This document shows, one piece after another, positions 1 through 9,305 of a stretch of 64,000 nucleotides of DNA (within the stretch, counting starts at the first letter, position 1; every line of letters starts with the position of its first letter). The notes under the pieces were generated by a model, which made no database searches, was not told the origin of the DNA, and saw only the letters and a list, made by a program, of their open reading frames with translations. The stretch spans positions 861,871 to 925,870 of the forward strand of contig NW_019091363.1 in NCBI RefSeq assembly GCF_001949145.1, in the 5' to 3' direction. Source of the stretch: Acanthaster planci. Lineage: Eukaryota; Echinodermata; Asteroidea; Valvatida; Acanthasteridae. A program made the position numbers and the translations under genes.

Positions 1-3000
1 AACCAAGGTTGGGCAAAAAAACAAATTCCCAACACTGTTTGACCACTTTTGTACGGTATACAAACAAGACTTTTTGAAGGTGCTGGTTTGGGTTGAGTTC
101 TAAAATCGTGAGGTAAGTGTGAACTGTATTTCGACCCGACCGAATAATTACTGTTTACATATGCACTGAAACAGTACAGTCATACCCTAGCGACCCTTGT
201 CTCATTATTTTTGAAAGGTCTCATCGTCTCACACTTTTTGCCGTTGGCTTCAGCTCTTGCAGCGTTCGTGGTCAATGACATCTCATGCAATTATTTTCAT
301 GTAAATAGTTCCTTCCGTACTGACAAATTAAATCGGCTGCGGACAACGAGTGGTGCGACCATTCCCCAGAGCCTGGTTCTAAAATGATTGACCAGGTGGT
401 CCAAACCATCCATCGTCCGGGTAACTCAGTAGTCGAAGTAATTGGTGCTCAAACTTATCCAAGTCGTCCTTGAGGTGGCGACAGTATTTTCGTGCATGCA
501 TAAAGTGGCGCTTTATACCCTTTACTCTTGTGTTACAGCTAGTTACGAAAAAACAAGTGCTCAAAATACAAGTTATTCAGATGACACGTGCTTTACATAT
601 ACAAGTACCATCGTGACTCTCTGTATATGACCAAACTTCTGTGGGATTACATCTAGAATTCCACTTGATTTTCATTATTATCTGTTTTCCAGACAAACTC
701 TGTTTAAAAAAATATATCGACAGCCAAACAGTTTTTACAACCTTATCCTCAAATAGTAGATGATAATTAACACTCTAAGACTAGGAATCAATAAATATTC
801 TGACGTGAATTCTCCGCCATGTATACATATAGATTTAAATAGTTTGTGATTATTAAAATACTCTTACACATTTTAAATATATGTACAGTGGCTACTTGAT
901 CTGAGATTTTCTTCCAACCTAAGGCGTCCTTATGATCAGCAGACTTGTACTTAGGATTTCTGTTTATGAGAGATTTTGCTGTACAAGTAGGATTACATAA
1001 ACCAACACTTGTAGATTAACAGTTCAAGCTTAAATCTAATTTCATTTATGACTGTATCGATCTCAGTTCCAATTCAAATCCTTTAAAGACACTCCAAAGA
1101 CATATCTAAAATTCAGAATTATCTGTACATCCCGCATGTCTCAAGACATATTCGAACTGTAGGAACCAATTTGCTGTTAGTTTTCACAGCTCGCAATGGT
1201 TCCTATACAGATCTTTAAACTAACTTTTTTTGAACTCACTGGCACTACAAAATTAAACAATCTGACCAACGATTTCTTTTTTACCATTGCAAAAAGTGAT
1301 TTCGTTAGTTGGTATCCATAGAGGCAGTATCCAGACAGGCGATACACAACTTCACACGACAAAGTTATTACGTCGCTCAAATTTTTTTTTCAGTTAAAGC
1401 GCGTAAGGACATTTGCATTTTACGTCACTCCCTGTTAATATGATTAAAGTTCTTTGACTCCTTGAGTTTAATTGGGCAGTTTTGTTTCGGATAACCACAA
1501 AGTGATCTGATGCACCCCAAATTCGACCAGAATGTGCAATCGACGGCGTACGCGGGCGAGTGTGCGTCACTCCAACTTTAGGCATCCGCTTTAATAGGCG
1601 TTGACCGTTGGGTTCGCTCTATTGCATACGTAAGTGTTGCAAATTTCTCTTCATTTTGCCTGTTCTCTTGCCATGCCCTTACACACAGCCTTCTCTCCCC
1701 TTTCATGAATACTCTCTGCATTCTCAATTTAAGTTAGGCCTGCACACTTTAACCAGTGTCTCTCCCCCGTCTGTCTGAAGTATAATGCTTTCACTCACAA
1801 CGGCTCCTGCTCTCTCGTTTTTTTTCTCGCACTATTCCACCGTTTCCCTCAGCTTTCGCCCTCCTCTTGCACATCCTGAGGTGCTGACCCCAATTAACGT
1901 TTTCCACAGCACACACATGCTCCTATTATTCACATTCTGCACAGGGATTTCCTGCTAGAAAAATCTTCTCTTTACTTAAAAAATAATTGCAACCTTCAAT
2001 GAAAGAGGTCCACATATATAGTAGAGTTTTGAAAGTGTCTGGACCCGCACACGTCCACACAGTGTCTTCCCTTCCCTCAAAAATCAGCTTCAGGGGCATT
2101 TTGGGGTCAGGATTTATCAGTGGAAAAATGAAGAGAAACAGTTCAGGAAATAATCCAAAATCTCGCTCGAATGAATGGGAGAAAAAGCAACGTTTCCCCC
2201 TAGTTTTCAGAACCACAGGAGAAATAAGGTAATGTCCACTCTATCTTATAGCTATACGAAACAAGCAAGGTTTATAGGAGGGAGGTGATGAAAACAACGG
2301 CACACCTCCCTAGTCAAAAATTGGAGGAATATACACCCCTGGCAATGCCCTAGCTCAGGGTTTACACCCATGAACCTACACACCATTTGACATCCTACTC
2401 CTGTCTCCACTCTCTCCAGCTCTGTTCACGCCTCTCTGCTTTGCACGAAGGCAGTACCCACTCTATTTCGCAAAATCTACGCTGCATGCCTGTCACTTGC
2501 AGCATTCACAAGTCTTTGTTTCCTTGTTTTTTTAACTGACGGCCAGCCAAAATGTGCAAGAATGCGACACTGACGTTTAAAAAAAGTGGAGAGCTAGGTT
2601 TGGTTAGGCCTTTGTCGGTTCAGATACATGGGAACATGCTGATGCACCCGTAGCTAAGAAAGTCTATTTGATATGGCCATAATGCTCAAAGTTTCAAGTC
2701 GTCTCTGTAATATGCCATACAAGAGAAGTCCTGCGCATTGCGAGTGGGTAGGGTGGGCTGAAACGGTACCCTAACTTAAAAAGCAAGTTTGTGTAAATGT
2801 AAAATAAACAGTGTCCATCACAGAGACTGAAAAGGGAGAATGCGGAACTGGAACTGTATATTTGCTGTATTGTGGGTCAATACCGCAAATGTTCAGGAAA
2901 CATTGTCATGGTAACAAAGAATCTAAAATCTCACATCACCGGTCTGGTTTTTTTTAATAATAAAGTAATAAGGATTCTCTGCGTAGCGTAAAACGGCCCC

Positions 3001-3848
3001 ATAGTACTCAACATTTTTGTGGGAATAAGCTGTACCAACTGTTGCCATCGCACACATTTTGTTCCAAAATTCAAATTAGATTATCCATAATACAACTGTA
3101 AGTAGGATTTCAACCAAACATTCCCAAAACCTAAAATGTCAAATTTAAAAGTGTAACAAAGTCCAAATATTTCCCTACTTTGTTTGCTAATTGTACTAGT
3201 TTATTATTTTTTGGGTGGTTTATTCCTTTTGCGACAGAAATCAGAAGATGTAGAGACAAGATCTCTCAAAACTGTTCAAAATAATGGGGAAAAAGAAGAC
3301 TTTTTTCAAGACTGCACTAGAAAGTCTTTCTTATACACACTTTCTGCAGCCATACGGGGGTCTGTTTGACCCTCCATGTCATGTTTGATTTACCACAGAA
3401 GCCTCAGATATACAACCAAATACAATACAGTGTGTATGTCGTTTGAACTCTACCCACCGTAAAAACAAGTCGATAATAGTAACTTTAGCACAGCCTTATT
3501 CTCTTCTGGAATTTTCTAAAGACCCTTGACACCAGCCTCAATGAGGCCGAGGCAAGACTTCAAAGTACTGGCACTGAATTTTCGATATATATAATGTTTA
3601 TATTAGATGCCGGTGTGGCAATTTCTAAATATTAAAGGGGGTTCCAGTTTACCCAAGGTTTCCTTTTACTCTCCCCTTTACTGTGTGGAGCTGAACTGTA
3701 AATTCAGCAGAAACCTATTCAGCGATGACCACATCATTCTGTGCATACTTCCCCGTGAGGATGCATCACACTTTATCAGGGCTGCGACGAAGCTCTGCTG
3801 GCAGCGATGTTAAAGGGACCAATTTTTTTGTCTCCTCCGAGAGCAAAG
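1..3848. other. 3' flank of the CCK-receptor-like gene, no gene seen
   Basis: This A+T-rich stretch lies downstream of the stop codon of the minus-strand receptor gene. Its proximal part should contain that gene's 3' UTR. Two minus-strand AATAAA matches (plus-strand TTTATT) at about 3200-3205 and 3219-3224 are possible polyadenylation signals, but such hexamers are common in A+T-rich DNA. Open frames here are short and carry no recognisable domain. The only structure noticed is one copy of a dispersed repeat at about 2001-2153, listed separately. Confidence 0.5.
2001..2153 (+). repeat. Dispersed repeat, family R1, copy 1
   Basis: About 150 bp aligns, with mismatches and small gaps, to 8605-8756 on the same strand. 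Shared blocks include AAGAGGTCCAC at the left, GTCCACACA in the middle, GGCATTTTGGG, and AAAAATGAAGAG near the right end, in the same order and similar spacing. There is no coding potential or clear terminal inverted repeat, so the class is unknown. This copy lies in the 3' flank of the GPCR gene. The second copy lies in its first intron. Confidence 0.6.
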
Positions 3849-4342
3849 CTACACCGAAGAATCCGAGGAAACGTTGGTGTAGTTTGTCGGGCTGGGCCGT
3901 GTTAGGTTTGCGCGGCGCCCCGACTGGAAACGACTAACATTCTCGCTGGCCGTGGCCCGCTCAGAGGCCCGGATCCGGACGCAGGCGAACGCGTTTAGGA
4001 AACCCTGGCGGAACCGTTTGTTCATGAAGCAGTACACGACGGGGTTGACGCAGGCCGACGTGTACGTCATCAGCTTGAAGATGGTGACCTCGGGCCGCCC
4101 GAAATGCTTTTTGGCGCTTTCGAGGTTGACGGTGATCCAGATGTTGGTCACCCAAGAAGGTGTCCAACAGATAAAAAAGAGGGCGACAATAATAATTAGC
4201 ATCTTGACAACTCTCTTCTTAGCGTCGCTTGTTGAAGTGCTCCTCACAGCTGTTGATGTAGTAGCTTTCTTGGTGACTCTCTCGTTCAGGCTGCAGGAAG
4301 CCTCGTCCAAATTCTTCATGCGTATGCCGTTTTCTCCTTTTT
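3849..4342 (-). CDS. CCKR-like: CCK-receptor-like exon 5 (loop 3, TM6, TM7, C-tail)
   Basis: The acceptor TTTACAG|AA completes Glu262. The exon codes residues 262-425 and ends at TAG. It carries a Ser/Thr- and Lys-rich third intracellular loop, TM6 with FFICWTP (317-323), TM7 with SACVNPVVYCF, the helix-8 stretch NKRFRQGF, Cys382 and a Ser/Thr-rich tail of about 40 residues with likely phosphorylation sites. An overlapping open frame on the plus strand (3952-4395) is a shadow of this exon. Confidence 0.92.
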
Positions 4343-7300
4343 CTGTAAAGTTAAACACCACGTGCAAAAGACATATGGGTGATTCCAGCACTTAGGGGTC
4401 CAAAAGTGTGACATTTTTGACTCCCTGTTACATCCGACCTTTGTTATTTGACATGGAAATATCACCGGGAACGATTTCAAACTATTACTAGTTATTATTT
4501 TGACAGGTAATTCGCATTAATTCATCACTCTTGGAATTACAAAATGTGTTCTGAACTTACAGAATCATTTATGTCAGATATGATAGGGACATGAAAAAAA
4601 TGGATCCCTAATTTCAGGAAGTACATTTACATGAAATAAATATCAGACTAAGTAAACGTATTGATTGTTGGTCGCATTATAAAACACACCCACAATGAGT
4701 GTGGAACTTGTTCAGATCGAGGATAAAAAGGAATTTTTAAATGGCTTTCAGTCAAAATCAAAGTAATCGATTGGGGCACTTGTTTCTGGTTTTCAAGATG
4801 AGTACTATCATGATTCAAAAACCTGCTCCCGAAATTCCCGCTTTAAACAGGACCCTCACGCCGCCGTTAACAAGTATGGACTCTACCAAGTTCTGCTGAT
4901 ACTGCACACAAAGGCCGGGGCTAGGGTGGTCTCTTAGCAACCAACTTTACAGAATGTATCCGGTTCGGAAGTGTGACGTCACTTCAGTTTAAACCACGCT
5001 CATAGAGTTACATAGAGTTACATGGAACCATGGAACCGGAAGTTAACGCGCAATTTTATTGTTAATCCAGTAGGAGACTGCTATCAGCTGCGAGTCCGCG
5101 TGTATGACGAAGTCACTTTCGAACCGGATACAGATTTTCGACAGAATCCGTCAGAGTGAAGCAATCTGACCCTCGACGGATATGTCAATGGACTTTCACG
5201 CACCATTATCAGCGGTGGATTTTTCGAGTTTCATGCCCTTCTGCAGTTCCACGATGATGAGGCCGTACGATATGGCCATAAGAAAGAGGGGCACGACCAT
5301 TAGGATCACGAACAGGCACAACTACATCGGAGAAAAGAAAAGGGAAACCAGTAACGGGTAACAGCCAATATACCAAGCAACTGTGTGCAAGGTAAACGCA
5401 GCGAGAGTGTTACAAATAGGTAGTACTCAGTGATCAGAAAATAAATATTCCTGAATGAATGAATAGCAATGAAATTGCGCCAGACGCTAAGTCTTCCACC
5501 AAAAAGTTGGCTATCGCGAAACGGAAACCATCCGTACCCTTGAAAATAAAGGCAACGTCGGCCAATAAACTCTTCAGTAACTTTCCTCCATAATTATAAA
5601 GAAAAGGCCAATGTGTTCACCAAAGAAGGCCACTCTGTGTGGATGTCGTACCGCCATTGAAAAAGCTTCATCGTAAACAAATTTCCTCAAACGTGCAAAA
5701 TGATTTGTTGATACACTGAAATTAGGGAAAGGAGGAGGATGGGAGACACTGTACCCTGTAGATTTGTACGTATGGCCCTTCTGGCCAATGCTCATAACAC
5801 TTGTATGCCGTTTCGCTGTTTATAGACTTCAACGTGGTGAATATCAGAGCTGGTAGGTTCAGCAAGACGGCGACCAACCACACGCCCGCAATGGCCTGGA
5901 ATATTAGTCAATCGAACAAGAAAAGGCTATTTGATAATTATTCAGACTATGAATATTCTTCATATTGATAATAAATGGAGACGGAATGGCCGTTCAACGA
6001 CCACTGATCTTGTTTGCTTGTTCTTTTTTCCCATTACAATGTCTAACAACGAAGAACAACGCATTTTTAGGGGGTTGTTTGAGACATATGTATATTGGAA
6101 GCCACCAACTGGTAAGACCATACGGATGATGGTACCTGTGTAAACGAATAACCTGCGCTCCTATCGCCACGAAAAGGCAGAGCCATAGGCCTATAGAGTT
6201 GTGACGTCACGGTGATGCCAAGCAAGACGCCATTTTGTTGCCAATGTAATACGGATGACCTGTCGTGCATGCAGTTGCACTTATCGCTTGGAAAATTGCG
6301 AAAGACGGATTAAAGTCAGACAGATGGTTGTTTGCTGTATAAATACAAACCAGTACACCCAGAGGGGTGCAGTTTTGAGGCTAATTTTTGATCCGAAATA
6401 CCTTCTAATTCGAAGCTGACCCATCTATATTCACGGCTCTGCACCAAAGCGGTATACCAGCCCCTATACCGGGTTTGCAAAAAGGCCAAAGAACTCACCT
6501 TGTAAGCATGGGCTTTCGTTTGCCAGATGCGGGACGACAAAGGGTGACAGATAGCGTGATACCGCTCGAGTGATATGACAACCATGGTCCAAACTGATAC
6601 CGTTACCGAGGTCCCTATAAACGATTGCAAAATTCGGAGAAGTGTTAAGTTGACAAGAAACAGCAAACTTATGAAAAGTTATGAAATTTCCAAGTTAATT
6701 TTGGACGGGTGGGAGATGGAGTAGGCCTAAATTATTTTCATCTATGTGATCCCAAACGAGCTGAAAGCTGAAAGTGCATTACTTGGGCCAGTCGCTTGAT
6801 GTTCTGCGATGCTTAAAGCAGCCTCAAGGCTACAAGGTAAAAGCAGACTTATCATTCCATCCTTAAATGGACTGTTCGCAGTTCCATCCATTCATTACAT
6901 GGCCACCCTTTAAATTTGATGGCGAAATGGGGCGGCGCTTTTCACCCTTATGGGTCAGAGAAGTATATAGAGAAAGTGGCGCCAACTTCAGACTTCGGAA
7001 CCAAACTGGCCATTTCATTATATTCAGTTTACCATGTCATGCAGCTTTTGGCTGTTCATTATGATTGTGTGCATTTCAGCATGTAGCTCTTGTGTGCTAA
7101 TCCGCCCCGAGCTGAAGTGCACCCCCAATCGGAGAAAAGAAAGACTGGTGGTTACAAGCGGGTTCTTGCACGCGTTCTGCGTGTACGCAAAGACCATACA
7201 TGCCGGAGTAAAATAGTTACGTATCAGGTTCGTAAGTGTGACGTCCTTCAGTTTAAACCACGCCCATTGCACACGCGCACTGCACATAGGGTTACATGCA

Positions 7301-9305
7301 TTGATCGCCGTTATGTGGAACCATGGAACCTGAAGTCAACGCACAACTTCTATTATCGTCCAATGGGATCCTGCGAATCGTGGCGCGTCCGCCTTTGTTA
7401 CGAAGTCACTTTACGAACCGGATACTCAGCGTGCTCAGCGTCAAACGCGCATGGCGCGCCTGTGCGGTGAGTACCACAGACATAAATAACCTAGGTTATT
7501 TAAGTTTATGGTGAGGACCAAAAAAACAAAAACAAAACAAAAAAACCAAACCAAAACAAAAGCCCCACGCCCTCTTTTGTTCCACTAGATTATCCATGTG
7601 GGCAGCGCTGATCCATAATCCGCCATTTAGGTTCCAACGATTGAGACACTCATGTCGTAACCCTCTCTCTTTCAACAGCTCTACCATGGGTCATGCAAGG
7701 AATTCATTCGGGATTTATCCCTGCGCAACATAAAACTAAAAAGACATGTTTCACATTTTTTTCAATTCGATTCCATAGAACGGAATTTCTACAATCATCG
7801 ACATTTATTGTTTTATAGGCCTATAAGTACATGTGCAGTGATACACCCAACTTATGTCAAAATGCCCAGAAGAGAAAGAGTCAGGGTAAGACTCAACATG
7901 TTAAAGCATATTAAATGAAAATGTCTTTGAAGAAAAAACACTAAGTCGCGAAATTCGAATTGATAAAGGCGATCATAGCAGCCGGCGGTAAATTGAATCT
8001 TACATTAGCCTTTTCTTAAGGGCTACGCGTGGTTATAACACGTCGACTAAAATTCAATGACCGCACACGTCGCTTGCCTGAATTTTACCTGAATTCTTGT
8101 GGAACGGAACTTTCCATCAATTACCCCATGAACTGATATTTTATCACTGCTCTCACAAACGATCAGTATTGGTGCCAATAAGACGCAGAGTTCCCCTATG
8201 GAATCTACGTGAATGAAATAGGCCTTTTTCGTCCTTTCTGCCTCTGAGGGCGTGCTTAATGTGAACGCGTTTATGGTCAATTGTGGGATTCCTGAAAAAT
8301 AAGAAATATCCCCCCAAAAACATCTGGCGTCTGTGTTTTGACGTACACCGAAAGATGTTCACGAAATAGATATTTGGATTTAACTTGAAAAGAAGGAATC
8401 CCCAAGGTGCACATGGAAATTCACTTCAAGAGACAATCAGTCGAAATTTCAACCCACTAGAGTGATTCAAGTTCAGACGGGATTGATCTGAAACCTGCAC
8501 GTCACAGACTAATTTCTTTAGTACACGAGATGGACGGACTTCCCAAACAAAGATACATACGTAAGCGTGTACAATACATGCACGTACCTGGAGTGGACCC
8601 AGGAAGAAAAGAGGTCCACCGTAACGCAGGTTGTGGGGACCGTGTGTGGACCAAGTCGGGTCCACACAAGGTTACCCTCTTGCTGCAAAACATGTTTAGA
8701 GGCATTTTGGGCTTAGGGTTACTTGTCGAAAAATGAAGAGGAATAATCAAGGAATAGTGTTTACAATTCAAAGACAAATGAGTAATTTCAATGAGGTTTC
8801 TGAACTACACGAAAGCAAAGGACTGTCAACACAGGTAGGTAACACCAGCATGTGTGTGGGGGGTGGTTGTGTGGGTGTGGAAGGGTTGAATCTTACCTTG
8901 GATGTAGGGCAGCATTTTACAAATGACCTCGCCGAAGACAAACCGACCCAGAACGTTCCCAACAACAGTAAACGGCATGCAGAAGATGCCAAATATCAGG
9001 TCACTGGTGGACAAACTCAGCAGAAACATGTTGGTCACTGTGCGCATGCGCCTGTCTTGAACCAGGGTCACTATAACCAGGATGTTGCCCACAACGGTGA
9101 GCACGAAGACGATGGCGTACAGGGTGTAGACGACTTCTTCCTGCAGAGCGAACCCAATGCGCACGGAGTCGTTCTGCTTGATATCGATGGTTTCGCCCAG
9201 CCATGAGTCTGTGCCGTTCGTGTATGCGTCTTCCTCCGTGACTACCACCACAGATGAAAACTCAGTCGGCAAGATTGTGCCAGGGGTCGATACTGTCGTT
9301 GCCAT
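3849..9305 (-). CDS. CCKR-like: Cholecystokinin/gastrin (sulfakinin)-type receptor, class A GPCR, five exons
   Basis: Complete coding region of five exons joined 9305-8897, 6614-6499, 5895-5755, 5321-5204 and 4342-3849. It gives 1278 nt, 425 residues plus a TAG stop. Every junction is GT–AG and the phases agree. The protein should be a plasma-membrane peptide-hormone receptor of the CCK/gastrin/sulfakinin family, which typically couples to Gq. Seen: N-glycosylation sites N30 and N45 before TM1; GN at 73-74; D102 in TM2; C129 and C208 for the TM3–ECL2 disulfide; E-R-Y at 153-155; W181 in TM4; P233 in TM5; F-x-x-C-W-x-P at 317-323; N-P-V-V-Y at 361-365; and a Cys (382) that may be palmitoylated. 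The intracellular-loop-2 stretch SRIWQTKAHAYK and the post-TM7 stretch YCFMNKRFRQGF closely resemble vertebrate CCK receptors. The ATG at 9305 has A at -3 and G at +4. Human CCKAR neighbours TBC1D19, as this gene does here. Which vertebrate receptor it is closest to cannot be settled by eye. Confidence 0.9.
4343..5203 (-). other. GPCR intron 4
   Basis: An 861-bp intron bounded by GTGCGT and TTTACAG on the minus strand. About a fifth of it is the fold-back repeat at 4957-5130. The rest is A+T-rich with no coding signal. Confidence 0.8.
4957..5130. repeat. MITE-like fold-back element, family R2, copy 1
   Basis: The ends are inverted: TATCCGGTTCGGAAGTG at the left matches the reverse complement of CACTTTCGAACCGGATA at the right. 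Internally it shares GTGTGACGTC, TTCAGTTTAAACCACGC, GGAACCATGGAACC and ACGAAGTCACTTT with the copy at 7222-7424. It is short (174 bp) and non-coding with TIRs, which fits a non-autonomous DNA transposon. It sits in GPCR intron 4. No clear target duplication beyond a possible TA was seen. Confidence 0.75.
5204..5321 (-). CDS. CCKR-like: CCK-receptor-like exon 4 (TM5)
   Basis: The acceptor GATGTAG|TTG and donor AATG|GTGCGT define a 118-nt exon coding residues 223-261 plus one base. It is almost entirely TM5, with P233 and the family-like stretch AISYGLIIVELQKGMKLE leading into intracellular loop 3. A stop codon follows shortly after the donor in the unspliced frame, which supports the splice call. 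A fold-back repeat (4957-5130) lies only 74 bases into the following intron. Confidence 0.88.
5322..5754 (-). other. GPCR intron 3
   Basis: A 433-bp intron with GT–AG ends, between the TM4/ECL2 exon and the TM5 exon. No repeat or coding signal was noticed. Confidence 0.75.
5755..5895 (-). CDS. CCKR-like: CCK-receptor-like exon 3 (TM4 and extracellular loop 2)
   Basis: A 141-nt exon (47 codons, phase 0 to 0) coding residues 176-222. The acceptor is ATTCCAG|GCC and the donor AGG|GTACAG. TM4 contains the conserved Trp (W181). Extracellular loop 2 carries the disulfide Cys C208 in the context KCYEHWPEG, which by memory resembles the gastrin/CCK-B loop more than CCK-A. The Arg that directly follows this Cys in human CCK-A, and contacts the peptide's sulfotyrosine, is a Tyr here, with a Lys just before the Cys. 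Confidence 0.85.
5896..6498 (-). other. GPCR intron 2
   Basis: A 603-bp intron with GT–AG ends, between intracellular loop 2 and TM4. Short open frames here (for example 5931-6143 on the plus strand) are chance. Confidence 0.75.
6499..6614 (-). CDS. CCKR-like: CCK-receptor-like exon 2 (TM3 and intracellular loop 2)
   Basis: The acceptor TTTATAG|GG restores the frame of exon 1, giving Gly137, and the exon codes residues 137-175. It holds the rest of TM3, the E-R-Y motif (153-155) that holds the receptor inactive, and the loop-2 signature SRIWQTKAHAYK, which is the strongest family marker in the protein. The donor AAG|GTGAGT ends in phase 0. The 116-nt length fits exactly between the phases of its neighbours. 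Confidence 0.9.
7222..7424. repeat. MITE-like fold-back element, family R2, copy 2
   Basis: Begins TATCAGGTTCGTAAGTGTG and ends CACTTTACGAACCGGATA, which are inverted copies of each other. It aligns throughout to 4957-5130 but carries extra internal sequence after CCACGC (203 against 174 bp). It lies in GPCR intron 1, so one receptor gene holds two copies of the same element in the same orientation. Confidence 0.75.
8605..8756 (+). repeat. Dispersed repeat, family R1, copy 2
   Basis: Diverged copy of the repeat at 2001-2153, with the same order of shared blocks (AAGAGGTCCAC, GTCCACACA, GGCATTTTGGG, AAAAATGAAGAG). It sits in intron 1 of the GPCR gene, about 140 bases from the exon 1 donor. 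It includes a run of GGTCCAC/GTGGACC-type palindromic words (8591-8673), so it may form hairpins. Confidence 0.55.
8897..9305 (-). CDS. CCKR-like: CCK-receptor-like exon 1 (N-terminus, TM1, TM2)
   Basis: Codes residues 1-136 plus the first base of codon 137. It covers a 50-60 residue acidic, Ser/Thr-rich extracellular N-terminus without an obvious cleaved signal peptide, TM1 (about 57-82), TM2 (about 91-117) and the start of TM3 with C129. The donor reads CAAG|GTAAGA on the minus strand, leaving phase 1. The frame can be extended upstream only to a TTG at 9320. The first ATG, at 9305, is therefore the likely start, unless an upstream 5' exon is spliced in. Confidence 0.9.

Larger units (their letters stand above)
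6615..8896 (-). other. GPCR intron 1
   Basis: A 2282-bp intron, the largest in the gene, splitting the coding region just after C129 at the start of TM3. It contains repeat R2 copy 2 (7222-7424) and repeat R1 copy 2 (8605-8756). No further exon was recognised. Confidence 0.75.

Noticed and set aside
3952-4395. 147-codon open frame on the plus strand
   Set aside because: Shadow of GPCR exon 5 on the opposite strand. The minus frame carries the TM6, TM7 and NPxxY motifs.
8733-9206. 157-codon open frame on the plus strand
   Set aside because: Antisense shadow of GPCR exon 1, with no features of its own.
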